Translations under genes and position numbers: made by a program | Notes under the pieces: generated by a model | The model's input: only the letters and a program-made list of their open reading frames with translations | What the model was told of the DNA's origin: nothing | Databases searched by the model: none | DNA from: a virus | IMG/VR virus record: IMGVR_UViG_3300009184_000039 | Span: 1 to 64,000 of that record | Length of the DNA: 64,000 nucleotides | Reading direction: 5' to 3' (one strand) | Shown here: positions 33,463-41,696 of the stretch, one piece after another | How positions within the stretch are numbered: the stretch's first letter is position 1 | Layout: the number at the start of each line of letters is the position of its first letter

Positions 33463-35913
33463 GTGTCTATAAAAAAACCTTCCGCTGTTGAGTCAATATA
33501 CGTTACTACCACTGATATTACTCCTGTTAAAAAACCTTCCGCGGTTAATTCGGCATACGTTACTACTGCTAATACCACTGACATTACTCCTGTTACAAAA
33601 CCTTCCGCGGTTAATGCACCGCAAGTTATCACCGATACTAATCCGGTTACAAAACCTTCTACGGTTGATTCCCCATATGTTACTCCGGATACTACTCCTA
33701 CTAGACTTGCTGCCGCACCTGTAGCCGGTGGTGTAATCTCCACTGTAGTTGCCGCTGTCGCTAATACTGTGTCTGCTGATGCTAATACAGATACTAGCAC
33801 ATCCAGCACAGGATCAAATGTTTCTTATTACGCCTCAGGAATCGAGGGCATTGCTGGCCTGGTCAACTATGGCCGAGTGTTTGATGGAGCCAATGTGTAT
33901 GTTACCCTGGAGCAACAGCAATACAATACCTACAATCAAACAATTGGAATCGGCAACAGTATCAGTGTAACAGGCAATATTACCAGTGGTGGATACTTTA
34001 TTGGCAATGGTTCACAACTAACAGGATTGGCCGCAACTTATGGCAACGCAAATGTAATCACTTTGTTGTCTAGTTTGGGCAGTAATATCATCAGTGGTAC
34101 AGGTAACATCACAACCACTGCCAACATCAGTGGCGGTTATATCCTAGGTAACGGCAGTCAATTGAGTGGTATTCCTGCCAGTTATGGCAATGCTAATGTT
34201 GTGGCTAACTTGGCGTTGCTAGGTTCAAACCCGGTCAGCACCACAGGTAATGTGACTGCTGGCTACGTGATTGGTAATGGATCCACATTGACCAGTATTG
34301 CTGGCGCCAACGTCACAGGCACTGTGGCCAATGCAACCTATGCGGTGTCAGCAGGATCAGCAACCAGTGCAACCACATCTAGTACAGTGACAACTGCGGC
34401 ACAGTCAAATATAACTTCAGTTGGTATATTAAGCAGTTTAAGTTCTACAGGTAATGTCACAGGTGGCAACATACTAACTGCTGGTATAATAAGTGCCACA
34501 GGTAACATTGCTGGCAACGTATTCATTGGTAATGGTTCACAGTTGACTGGTCTACCAGCAACGTATGGCAATGCCAACGTTGTGGCCAATTTAGCAGCCT
34601 TGGGTTCAAATCCGGTAAGCACTACAGGCAATGTGACTGGTGGTAATTTATTATTTGGACCGGGCATCATTAGTGGCACCGGCAACATAACTGGTGGCAA
34701 CTTAGATTTATCTTACATGGGCGGCGCGGCAAAAGGTAATCTTACCGGTGGTAATATATCAGTAACTGGCAACATCACTGGTGGTAACTTGTTAACAGGT
34801 GGACTGTTATCAACTGGTGGCAATGTAACTGGTGGAAATATTTTAACAGCCGGAGCCGTGAGTGCCTCCAGTACAATTACTGGTGCCAACTTATCAACAG
34901 GTGGAACGGTAAGTGCTACCGGTAATGTCGCAGGTGGCAATATCGTAACTGGTGGACTGATCTCCGCCACAGGCAATATAACTTCAGCCGGTAACATATT
35001 AAATCAAGGCTTTGTATCAAGTACTGGCAATGCCATACACGGCAACATCTTAACTGGTGGGCTTGTGAGTGCAACTGGTAATATTACTAGTGGTAATTTG
35101 TCAGTAGTAGGAACTATCAATGGTAGCAATATTAATTTAGGATTTAACTTATCGGCAACTGGTACAGTGACTGGTTCAAATTTCAATACTACTGGGCTAA
35201 TAAGTGCAGGCGGTAATGTCACAGTCGGTAACCTACTAACTGCTGGCATAATATCAGCAACATCAACAATTACAAGTGCCGCCAACGTAACAGGTGGCAA
35301 CATCTTAACTGCTGGTGTTGTGACTGCCACAGGCAATATTGTCACAGCCGGTAACTTTGTGGGCAACGGTGCCGCATTAACCAATGTCACTGTGAGTGTG
35401 GCCGGTAACATCATTGGCACACAGTCAAATGTAACCTTGGTAGCCGGCTCATACAATTGGACATTTAACAACACCGGTAACTTGACTTTGCCCGGCAACA
35501 CGTTTGCTGTAAACTACGCCAACAACACACAGGTGAATGCGGTCACAAGATTTGAAGGTGCTTGGACTGTGCCCGTGGGCAACAGCACCCAAAGTTTCAC
35601 TGTGACACCCAGCGAGACCTACTACATGTGGGTTGATTGCAATATCCCCAATGGTATCTTGTCCTGGAACGCCACGGCCTCCGTTACCAACACCAACGTA
35701 CCTGTTGTGGGTGTTCAGTATGCCTGGGTCTACAACGGTGGTGGAACACCTATTGATTTTACCAGCATACCCAATCAGTTTATAGGCACTGCCAACACCA
35801 TAGTTCGTAGCAATGTGGCTCCTAGTTCAACTACCAATAGATTTGACTTTGGAATCAACAACACCAGCGGCGCCAGTCAGACGGTGCGTTACGGTTGGAT
35901 CGCAATCAGTTGA
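33463..35913 (+). CDS. Repeat-rich tail-fibre protein
   Basis: 816 residues from a GTG preceded by AAAAGGG and a GTAAATA element; the exact start is uncertain. Residues 1-75 contain about four copies of a 20-residue unit (KPSAVNSAYVTTxxTTDITPV). Residues about 165-660 are built from short Gly/Asn/Thr repeats (TGNVTGGNILTAG, SATGNI, GNGSQLTGLPATYGNANV), the pattern of a long trimeric beta-helical shaft. The last 150 residues differ and may be the receptor-binding tip. It probably forms the long fibre together with the next gene. Confidence 0.85.
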   Translation: MSIKKPSAVESIYVTTTDITPVKKPSAVNSAYVTTANTTDITPVTKPSAVNAPQVITDTNPVTKPSTVDSPYVTPDTTPTRLAAAPVAGGVISTVVAAVANTVSADANTDTSTSSTGSNVSYYASGIEGIAGLVNYGRVFDGANVYVTLEQQQYNTYNQTIGIGNSISVTGNITSGGYFIGNGSQLTGLAATYGNANVITLLSSLGSNIISGTGNITTTANISGGYILGNGSQLSGIPASYGNANVVANLALLGSNPVSTTGNVTAGYVIGNGSTLTSIAGANVTGTVANATYAVSAGSATSATTSSTVTTAAQSNITSVGILSSLSSTGNVTGGNILTAGIISATGNIAGNVFIGNGSQLTGLPATYGNANVVANLAALGSNPVSTTGNVTGGNLLFGPGIISGTGNITGGNLDLSYMGGAAKGNLTGGNISVTGNITGGNLLTGGLLSTGGNVTGGNILTAGAVSASSTITGANLSTGGTVSATGNVAGGNIVTGGLISATGNITSAGNILNQGFVSSTGNAIHGNILTGGLVSATGNITSGNLSVVGTINGSNINLGFNLSATGTVTGSNFNTTGLISAGGNVTVGNLLTAGIISATSTITSAANVTGGNILTAGVVTATGNIVTAGNFVGNGAALTNVTVSVAGNIIGTQSNVTLVAGSYNWTFNNTGNLTLPGNTFAVNYANNTQVNAVTRFEGAWTVPVGNSTQSFTVTPSETYYMWVDCNIPNGILSWNATASVTNTNVPVVGVQYAWVYNGGGTPIDFTSIPNQFIGTANTIVRSNVAPSSTTNRFDFGINNTSGASQTVRYGWIAIS
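33475..33700 (+). repeat. Tandem DNA repeat coding the fibre N-terminus
   Basis: Units of about 60 bases share the blocks ACTCCTGTTA, AAAACCTTCCGCGGTTAAT and TATGTTACTAC-like segments in three to four copies, with only a few differences. The high DNA identity suggests recent duplication and a possible site of copy-number change. Confidence 0.7.
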
Positions 35914-35914
35914 T

Positions 35915-36619
35915 ATGATCATACAAGGTGTAACACTGACTGGCGTTGCTGTATATGATGGTGTTGTATCCAGTGGGCTACAATTATATCTTGATGCGGC
36001 CAGTTCCTCAAGTTATCCAGGTTCGGGCACCACTTGGTTTGATCTAAGCGGCAACGGCAACGACGTTGCGATGCAGAATTCGGGCAGTATCTCGTACACT
36101 GCATCAGGTGGTGGATACTTTACTTTGGCCAGCAACGGCTATTTTAACCGAGCCTCAACCACTGGCATTCCCACAGGCACAAGTGCTTATACATTTAGTG
36201 TATGGATACAAAAGGGAGCAAGTTGGGGCGGCAACGGCATGATTGGTGTGGGTAGTTCAACTACTACTAATCAAACCAATCAATTTAGAACTACCAGCAC
36301 AAATGCGTATGTAAACTATTGGTATGGTAACGATCTAGCCGCAACCAGCACACTTAGTCCTGCATCACAATGGTTTAATGCTGTGGCACAATGGGATGGG
36401 ACCACTAGAAAAATCTGGGTCAACGGTACACAACTCAGCAGTGCCGGGGCCAGTGGACTCAATGTATCCTCAAGTCTACTACAAGTCGGTGCAACCAATG
36501 TTGGCGGTAGTGAACCTTTACAAGGCAACATTGGTCAAGCATTGATCTATAACCGTGCATTAACTTCAACAGAAATTCAACAAAATTACACTGCAACCCG
36601 AACAAGGTACGGAGTCTAA
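35915..36619 (+). CDS. Fibre-associated adhesin with LamG/concanavalin-like domain
   Basis: 234 residues from the ATG right after the fibre stop. The middle reads GLQLYLDAASSSSYPGSG, WFDLSGNGNDV, FSVWIQKG, WFNAVAQWDG, KIWVNGTQL and GNIGQALIYNRALTSTEI, the strand series of a LamG-type carbohydrate-binding sandwich. It probably binds a host surface sugar at the fibre tip. Confidence 0.82.
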   Translation: MIIQGVTLTGVAVYDGVVSSGLQLYLDAASSSSYPGSGTTWFDLSGNGNDVAMQNSGSISYTASGGGYFTLASNGYFNRASTTGIPTGTSAYTFSVWIQKGASWGGNGMIGVGSSTTTNQTNQFRTTSTNAYVNYWYGNDLAATSTLSPASQWFNAVAQWDGTTRKIWVNGTQLSSAGASGLNVSSSLLQVGATNVGGSEPLQGNIGQALIYNRALTSTEIQQNYTATRTRYGV

Positions 36620-36647
36620 TAAATACTCCAGCCCAAAGGAATTGCCT

Positions 36648-36812
36648 ATGAGTTGGTTCAGAAGACTCCCACACCGTTATCCGCCTGCAACCCCTGCTCC
36701 TGCACCGCATAGAACCAGTCCTGCTAGTGATCTAGCACTAGAACAAGCCAAAAAAATTGGCCCAAGCAGTCATAAAAATGTCAAAAAATCCCGCCCTATA
36801 AATAAGGAATGA
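36648..36812 (+). CDS. 54-residue proline-rich small protein
   Basis: Starts after CAAAGGAATTGCCT and ends overlapping the next ATG. The product is Pro/Ala-rich in the middle (YPPATPAPAP) and basic at the end. No family recognised. An ATAAATA element sits about 25 bases before it, and another TATAAATA lies within its last codons. Confidence 0.6.
   Translation: MSWFRRLPHRYPPATPAPAPHRTSPASDLALEQAKKIGPSSHKNVKKSRPINKE
36797..36804 (+). promoter_or_regulatory. Exact late promoter TATAAATA
   Basis: A full match ending four bases before the next ATG, inside the 3' end of the small gene upstream. The predicted start falls on that ATG, giving a leaderless message. Confidence 0.55.
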
Positions 36813-37456
36813 AACCCACTATAGCCCTGTTCATTTACGATCCCAAGTGTAGTGTACAAAGCGGCAACGGCATTATTCGAGCATTACAATCACACTACAA
36901 CTTCAAGATATTCGGCAAGAATGAACTGGAAAAAGTTTTCTTTGACGATGTGGACATGATTGCAGTTCCGGGCGGACTGGGTGATGCCAGTAGTTATGAA
37001 ACTGCATTTAGGTACAATGCTCAGCCAGTACGAGATTTTGTAGCACAGGGTGGTCGATACCTTGGCATCTGTATGGGTGCTTACTGGGCCGGAAGTCACT
37101 ATCTTGATATACTGCAAGATGCGGATGCTGAACAATACATTTGTCGCCCTGGAACAGACACACGTAGGCCACATGCTAAAAATTTAGATGTGCATTGGAA
37201 TCATGTTCCTCAAAAAATGTTCTTTTATGATGGCTGTGCCTTGGTAGGCGATACAAACAAATTCCGAACTGTGGCAACCTATGCTAATGGTGATCCCATG
37301 GCTATTCAGCAAAACAACATTGGCCTAATAGGATGTCATCCCGAAAGTGAACAGTTCTGGTTCGACAGTTATTCATGGATGCGGGGTCGATATCACGGCG
37401 GAGAGCATCACAGGCTCTTACTTGAATTTGTTGATCAAATGTTTGTCACAAAATAG
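36809..37456 (+). CDS. Class I glutamine amidotransferase-like protein (BPL-N type)
   Basis: 215 residues. The flavodoxin-like fold has the nucleophile elbow YLGICMGAYWAG (Cys near 87) and a later His-Pro-Glu in LIGCHPESEQFW, as in biotin-protein-ligase N-terminal-like domains. Early VPGGLGDASSY also fits. These proteins are uncharacterised; an amidase, peptidase or glutaminase role is possible. It starts directly behind TATAAATA. Confidence 0.75.
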   Translation: MKPTIALFIYDPKCSVQSGNGIIRALQSHYNFKIFGKNELEKVFFDDVDMIAVPGGLGDASSYETAFRYNAQPVRDFVAQGGRYLGICMGAYWAGSHYLDILQDADAEQYICRPGTDTRRPHAKNLDVHWNHVPQKMFFYDGCALVGDTNKFRTVATYANGDPMAIQQNNIGLIGCHPESEQFWFDSYSWMRGRYHGGEHHRLLLEFVDQMFVTK

Positions 37457-37477
37457 TAACACAGATCTGCCTAAATA
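37443..37477 (+). promoter_or_regulatory. Pho-box-like repeats and -10 element of the plcP operon
   Basis: TTGTCAC-AAAA-TAGTAAC repeats the 7-4-7 layout found upstream of pstS. The following bases read ACAGATCTGCCTAAATA against ACAAATTGGCCTAAATA at pstS, the same length and nearly the same sequence. The start site would fall at or one base before the plcP ATG. Confidence 0.6.
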
Positions 37478-37483
37478 CTTGCT

Positions 37484-38278
37484 ATGCTAAAAACATACCG
37501 CAGTATTTTTATCAGTGACGTACATCTTGGCACAAGAGACTGCAAGGCAGAAGAACTAAACAATTTTTTAAAACATAACTCATGTGATACGCTGTATCTA
37601 GTGGGAGACATCATCGATGCGTGGAAGATACAACAAAATAAATTGCGATGGAAACAAAGCCACACCAATGTGGTACGCAGAGTACTTGGACATGCCAAAC
37701 GTGGCACTAGGGTGGTATACGTAGCCGGTAATCATGACGAATTCCTGCGACCCATGATACCATACGCGGCGTCATTTGGCACTGTGGAAATTTGTAACCA
37801 ATGCGAACATATAGGTGCAGACGGTCGACATTATCTTGTGGTACACGGCGACTTATTCGATGGCATCACACGATTAGCACCGTGGTTGAGTTTTTTAGGA
37901 GACAAGGCATATGATTTTATCTTGGGACTTAATAGTAGATTTAATTGGATCCGCCATCGTATGGGTTTTGGTTATTGGAGTCTTAGCCAGTTTCTTAAGC
38001 ATAGGGTCAAAAAAGCCATTGACTTCATGTTCCACTTTGAACGGAACCTCGCAACCTACTGTAAGAAAAGAGGATTTGATGGCGTGGTCTGCGGTCACAT
38101 ACACCACGCAGAAATAAAAGAAATTGACGGTGTTACATACATGAACGATGGCGACTGGGTTGAGAGTTGTACAGCCTTAGTTGAACATCATGACGGACGT
38201 TGGGAAATTGTAACTTGGACAAAAACACATGACGAAAAAGATACTGATAATAACGGACAACTTACCGGACCAAATTAA
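37484..38278 (+). CDS. plcP: PlcP-type metallophosphoesterase (phospholipid phospholipase C)
   Basis: 264 residues. Metal blocks: SDVHLG (Asp12, His14), GDIID (41-45), GNHDE (82-86), HGDLFD (His121) and GHIHH (204-208), then DGDWVESCTALVEH. GNHDE rather than the GNRDF of LpxH, and the DWVESCTA ending, match PlcP, which splits membrane phospholipids into diacylglycerol and the phosphorylated head group in phosphate-starved marine bacteria and Rhizobiales. An LpxH-like role is the alternative. It is followed by a glycosyltransferase that can use diacylglycerol, which favours the PlcP reading. The gene overlaps the next by 50 bases, giving a short extra C-terminal tail. Confidence 0.85.
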   Translation: MLKTYRSIFISDVHLGTRDCKAEELNNFLKHNSCDTLYLVGDIIDAWKIQQNKLRWKQSHTNVVRRVLGHAKRGTRVVYVAGNHDEFLRPMIPYAASFGTVEICNQCEHIGADGRHYLVVHGDLFDGITRLAPWLSFLGDKAYDFILGLNSRFNWIRHRMGFGYWSLSQFLKHRVKKAIDFMFHFERNLATYCKKRGFDGVVCGHIHHAEIKEIDGVTYMNDGDWVESCTALVEHHDGRWEIVTWTKTHDEKDTDNNGQLTGPN

Positions 38279-39239
38279 TGGCGTGGTCACCACTTACAAG
38301 AACATCGAGGCTTGTGCGGTACTGGATGGTTATCACGTTGATTATATTGATCCCGGGCGGTTCCGCTACATTAATTGCCCTCGCTACCACGAAGTCAAGA
38401 TTGCCTATCCCCGGAACTTGGGCGCGAAGATTGAGGAGATTGCTCCGGATTATATCCATATCGCCACAGAGGGTCCTCTTGGTCTGTGGGCTAGAGCATA
38501 TCTTTCACTGGGCGATATTCGTCACAATACCGCTTATCACACTAAGTTTCCTGAAGGGCTCAAAAAGTTATTTGGAATACCTGAGTCTATTACCTGGCGT
38601 TTTGTACGATGGTTTCATAAACATAGTGGCAAGGTTTTAACAACAACCGATTCAATGGTAGCAGAGTTGCAATCGCACGGATTCAATGGCGAGGTAGTTC
38701 CTTGGACACGCGGTGTTGACCGTGAAATCTTTACTCCTGCACTTAGAGAAGATGCGCCAGCAAAATATCTCTTATGTGTTAGTCGTGTGAGTAAAGAAAA
38801 GAATCTTGAACAATTCCTCGAACTTGACTATCCTGGATATCAAAAGATCATGGTAGGGGATGGACCCATGCTTGACACTTACAAGAAAAAGTATCCTGAT
38901 GTACACTTTACAGGTTTTAAAACAGGTCGAGATTTAGCACGTTACTATGCCAATGCTGACGTATTTGTGTTCCCAAGCCAGTGGGAAACATTTGGTATTG
39001 TGATGATTGAAGCCATGGCCTGCGGAACCCCAGTTGCGGCTTACCCTGTTCAGGGGCCTGAAGATGTCATAGATGAAGGCATTACTGGCTGTATGAATCT
39101 TGATCTAAAGCAGGCAGTTACTGATTGTTTATTTTTAAATAGACAGAAAGTATGGGAAGGTAGTCAACGTTGGAGTTGGGAGAGAGCATGGGCAATATTC
39201 CGCGACAATCTTACTCCCAATCACCTGTGGACCAATTAA
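38229..39239 (+). CDS. GT4 glycosyltransferase, probable glycolipid synthase (Agt-like)
   Basis: 336 residues. The N-terminus KKILIITDNLPDQINGVVTTY and the E-x7-E block ETFGIVMIEAMACGTPVA mark a GT4 retaining enzyme of the GT-B fold; the opening is like SqdX/DGDG-synthase/Agt enzymes that glycosylate diacylglycerol. Translated from within plcP, it would use the diacylglycerol released by PlcP to make non-phosphorus glycolipids. In marine bacteria plcP and agt are commonly neighbours. The sugar donor cannot be told from sequence. Confidence 0.82.
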   Translation: MTKKILIITDNLPDQINGVVTTYKNIEACAVLDGYHVDYIDPGRFRYINCPRYHEVKIAYPRNLGAKIEEIAPDYIHIATEGPLGLWARAYLSLGDIRHNTAYHTKFPEGLKKLFGIPESITWRFVRWFHKHSGKVLTTTDSMVAELQSHGFNGEVVPWTRGVDREIFTPALREDAPAKYLLCVSRVSKEKNLEQFLELDYPGYQKIMVGDGPMLDTYKKKYPDVHFTGFKTGRDLARYYANADVFVFPSQWETFGIVMIEAMACGTPVAAYPVQGPEDVIDEGITGCMNLDLKQAVTDCLFLNRQKVWEGSQRWSWERAWAIFRDNLTPNHLWTN

Positions 39240-39256
39240 ACAAACAAAGGAAAAAT

Positions 39257-39865
39257 ATGAAAGAAATCTTACAAACACTTCGCGAGCAACGCTGGGACGA
39301 CCATCGTTACTATCATCACAGTAGAATCAATCAATTCTTACACTTAATCTCAGCCTCAAGTTTCTTGATTGCTTATGTGTATCTGTTTATTGATCCTGTT
39401 GTGAGTGCCTGGATTGCCTGGTTAGTTGCCATGACCACTCGCCAAGCCGGACACTTCTTCTTTGAACCACACGGCTACGATGAATACAACAAGGCCACAT
39501 TCGAATACAAAGAAAAAATTAAGATTGGTTTCAATCTAAAACGCAAACGAGTATTGTTATCTTGTTGGATAGCAGTTCCTATCTTGGCATTCTTTGATGC
39601 TGAGTTGATGAACTTGTTAATACCTGACAATGATCCCATGACATTTGTAAATCGTGTGGGCATGGGATGGTTATGGTTGGGTGCCGCCGGCGTTGTGTTT
39701 AGAATGATTCAACTGACTGCATTACAAAGCCGAAAGGTTGCACTGGTCTGGTGTCTAAAGATCATAACTGATCCATTCCATGATGTATGGATCTATCGTA
39801 AGAGCCCTATATATCTGATGCAGGGTCAGTTAATAGATCCTGACCTAAGACAAGATTATGCCTGA
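39257..39865 (+). CDS. Polytopic membrane protein of the lipid operon
   Basis: 202 residues from the ATG after AAAGGAAAAAT; an upstream in-frame start lies inside the glycosyltransferase. It has about three to four helices. His-rich segments HRYYHHSRINQFLH and RQAGHFFFEPHG, spaced around the first helices, recall the HxxNxxxH and GHxxxE pattern of Mpo1/DUF962-like lipid oxygenases; this resemblance is weak. Gene order plcP-glycosyltransferase-this gene suggests it modifies, flips or binds the glycolipid. Confidence 0.65.
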   Translation: MKEILQTLREQRWDDHRYYHHSRINQFLHLISASSFLIAYVYLFIDPVVSAWIAWLVAMTTRQAGHFFFEPHGYDEYNKATFEYKEKIKIGFNLKRKRVLLSCWIAVPILAFFDAELMNLLIPDNDPMTFVNRVGMGWLWLGAAGVVFRMIQLTALQSRKVALVWCLKIITDPFHDVWIYRKSPIYLMQGQLIDPDLRQDYA

Positions 39866-39945
39866 TTGCAAAGACTAGCAAGTCTTGCTTCATTGACAAT
39901 TTTGTATGTGCTTTAGTTTTAAGCACCGTAGTTTAAATACTTGCT

Positions 39946-40086
39946 ATGAGCAGTATTTTTGAAGAACTAAACGACTTAATAACAGAGAACCCTGTTGGCA
40001 AAGTGCTGGGGATCACTCTGCTGGTTCTTGTTTTCTCTGGAGCCATTGCTCTTGGGTTTGCCTATTGGATAACTCACAGACATTGA
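39946..40086 (+). CDS. 46-residue single-helix membrane protein
   Basis: Begins MSSIFEELNDLITENP, then one helix (VLGITLLVLVFSGAIALGFAYW) and a basic end. The start follows TTTAAATACTTGCT, identical over TAAATACTTGCTATG to the plcP start region, so the message may be leaderless. Two small stem-loops lie between the lipid operon and this gene. Unknown function. Confidence 0.62.
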   Translation: MSSIFEELNDLITENPVGKVLGITLLVLVFSGAIALGFAYWITHRH

Positions 40087-40866
40087 TCATCTTCCCAAAT
40101 ATTTTTTAGGTTCGGCTTCTAATTGTCGTTGACGTTCTGACTTTGGTATGATGCCAGTGCCCAATTGAGGATACTTCTCAATTCTGTCTTGTATCACCAA
40201 CGCCATCATTAGCCCAACTGAACAGGCAATAACCACAGCCACCACTCCCCATATGGCATTGGCCCACACAGCGTCTATACGTCTTTTTCTACGGACTGCA
40301 CGAACATGATCTTCTCGCATTTGTCGGGCAATAAGAATTTTTTGTTGCTTACCCATCTTCTCCATCATGTCTTCAACTTCTGAGTGCAATGCACCCAGTT
40401 CGGGAGGTGATTGATACACCATTATTTCACGCAGTTCTGTACCCATCTGTTCTAACTGCTTTTTCATCAGCACACGTTGTAAGGCACGTTTGCCTAGACT
40501 GGCATCGCCTGAATAAATCTCGTGTTGACTGTGTTTTTCTTCTTCTTCAAAGATGGCCATGCACTTGTAGTAGTTGTCGTAGTATGCGCCAAGATGCTCG
40601 CCCAGTTCGGTGTAGATGCCCGCTGTTTCACCGTCGCGTTTGTTTAATTCAATAACACGATTTTTTTCTTTTACAAATTGATTGCGTTGTTCAACAGTAG
40701 GTGTTTTGCCTTTTCCTTCGTATGTACCATGGAACTGTTCGTCGAGATCCTTGAGTACAGCCTTGACATCGCCAGCGGCACCCTTGATGTCTTTATAAAG
40801 TTGGCAACCTTTTTTGACAGCAGCCACAGCACCATTGGCCAGAGCAAAGAGGGTTATGGGATCCAT
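40087..40866 (-). CDS. Membrane-anchored coiled-coil protein
   Basis: 259 residues. Residues 1-30 are mildly hydrophobic (ITLFALANGAVAAVKKG), residues 35-195 are long charged helices, and residues about 203-227 (AIWGVVAVVIACSVGLMMALVI) form a membrane helix. No enzyme motif. Similar phage proteins are known to me only as hypothetical. The start overlaps the stop of the gene before it on the minus strand. Confidence 0.7.
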   Translation of the reverse strand: MDPITLFALANGAVAAVKKGCQLYKDIKGAAGDVKAVLKDLDEQFHGTYEGKGKTPTVEQRNQFVKEKNRVIELNKRDGETAGIYTELGEHLGAYYDNYYKCMAIFEEEEKHSQHEIYSGDASLGKRALQRVLMKKQLEQMGTELREIMVYQSPPELGALHSEVEDMMEKMGKQQKILIARQMREDHVRAVRRKRRIDAVWANAIWGVVAVVIACSVGLMMALVIQDRIEKYPQLGTGIIPKSERQRQLEAEPKKYLGR

Positions 40867-41120
40867 TACTTGACCTCTTTCTTCAAGCGATACTCGACAC
40901 AGATCAGTGTTCTGCGGTTGAGGTCACCAATCCAGGCAGTCCTTACACATTCAGCAACACCGTGATTGAGTCGGACTTCTCGTTCTCGGGCAGGTAATTC
41001 TTGTGCTACACTGGGCCGATTGCCGCCGTACATGGGACTAGATGACACAATCGCAGAACCACACAGTATTAACAATAATACCAAGATTACAGTTCTATAG
41101 ATGGCCCCATATTTTTTCAT
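40866..41120 (-). CDS. Small exported or membrane-anchored protein
   Basis: 84 residues with an N-terminal hydrophobic helix (IYRTVILVLLLILCGSAIVSSS). The following part is polar with two cysteines (AECVRTAWIG and TLICVEYRL) that could form a disulfide in the periplasm. A minus-strand TAAATA element with a stem-loop at its start site precedes it. Unknown function. Confidence 0.65.
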   Translation of the reverse strand: MKKYGAIYRTVILVLLLILCGSAIVSSSPMYGGNRPSVAQELPAREREVRLNHGVAECVRTAWIGDLNRRTLICVEYRLKKEVK

Positions 41121-41130
41121 CGTACTCCGT

Positions 41131-41160
41131 GCCCTTGTTGATCAGGGCTTAAAGTATTTA
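41131..41160 (-). promoter_or_regulatory. Minus-strand late-type promoter with 5' stem-loop
   Basis: Read on the minus strand: TAAATA, then GCCCT-8-AGGGC starting at the predicted first transcribed bases, then ACGGAG before the ATG. Confidence 0.45.
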
Positions 41161-41206
41161 AAGCAATGTTTGCTTTAGATTAAACAGCGGTTAATTATTT
41201 CAGCCA

Positions 41207-41228
41207 ATAAAAAAGCCCCTTGCGGGGC
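41207..41228 (-). terminator. Rho-independent terminator (minus strand)
   Basis: On the minus strand GCCCC, loop GCAA, GGGGC followed by TTTTTTATT. It ends the CDGSH-like gene transcript. Confidence 0.85.
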
Positions 41229-41232
41229 AGTG

Positions 41233-41553
41233 TTATTTTGCAGGAGTTTTTCGGACTCGGGGTTTCTTGAGCACAACTGGCTTTTCAGCAGGTGCTTTCT
41301 TTGCCCGGGTCTTTTTGGGTTTAGCAGGATTGTCTGCGTGTACTGACCACTCTTCAGGTGTCAACGAATGTAACCCAACACAGAACCCAGTTTGACTACG
41401 TCCGCAACCACATTTGGTTTGAGTGCTCGGCTTGGCATCCACATGTGCCTTGGGAAACGGCCAATCGCTTGTGGGTGCCTCAACCTTGTAGGGTGCTTCG
41501 GGTGCTGACTCTTTTGGTTTGCCCAAAAAGAATTCTTTGATCTTGTTAAACAT
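41233..41553 (-). CDS. Small protein with CDGSH-like cysteine/histidine motif
   Basis: 106 residues from the ATG after CAAGGAGAACATT. Cys48-x-Cys50-x7-Cys58-x3-His62 (KCGCGRSQTGFCVGLH) resembles the CDGSH [2Fe-2S] motif but is one residue shorter and lacks the Asp. The tail is a basic Lys/Pro/Ala repeat (PKKTRAKKAPAEKP). An Fe-S or zinc site is possible. With iscU and iscA in the same genome, an Fe-S client is worth considering. Confidence 0.6.
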   Translation of the reverse strand: MFNKIKEFFLGKPKESAPEAPYKVEAPTSDWPFPKAHVDAKPSTQTKCGCGRSQTGFCVGLHSLTPEEWSVHADNPAKPKKTRAKKAPAEKPVVLKKPRVRKTPAK

Positions 41554-41606
41554 AATGTTCTCCTTGAAGTATTTATATTCTAGTGATCGCTCACTAGTAA
41601 AAACCA

Positions 41607-41669
41607 TTGATTTACAATTATGTTATCATATATAATAGCACATAGGACGCTGGATAGGCCGGGTCCTAT
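41607..41669 (+). promoter_or_regulatory. Promoter and 5' stem-loop of the phasin-like gene
   Basis: TTGATT, 18 bases, TATAAT, then ATAGGAC-14-GTCCTAT, a 7-base stem that begins where transcription should start. The inner part can pair further. TATAGGAG follows as ribosome site. Confidence 0.6.
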
Positions 41670-41696
41670 AGTAAACTCGCTTTATAGGAGAATCAT

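Noticed and set aside
34338-35501. Several minus-strand frames (94-165 codons) opposite the tail fibre
   Set aside because: They mirror the Gly/Thr/Asn repeats of the fibre and are compositional artefacts.
37484-38278. LpxH (UDP-2,3-diacylglucosamine hydrolase) as the function of plcP
   Set aside because: The GNHDE and DWVESCTA blocks and the neighbouring diacylglycerol-type glycosyltransferase fit PlcP better, though a phylogeny is needed.
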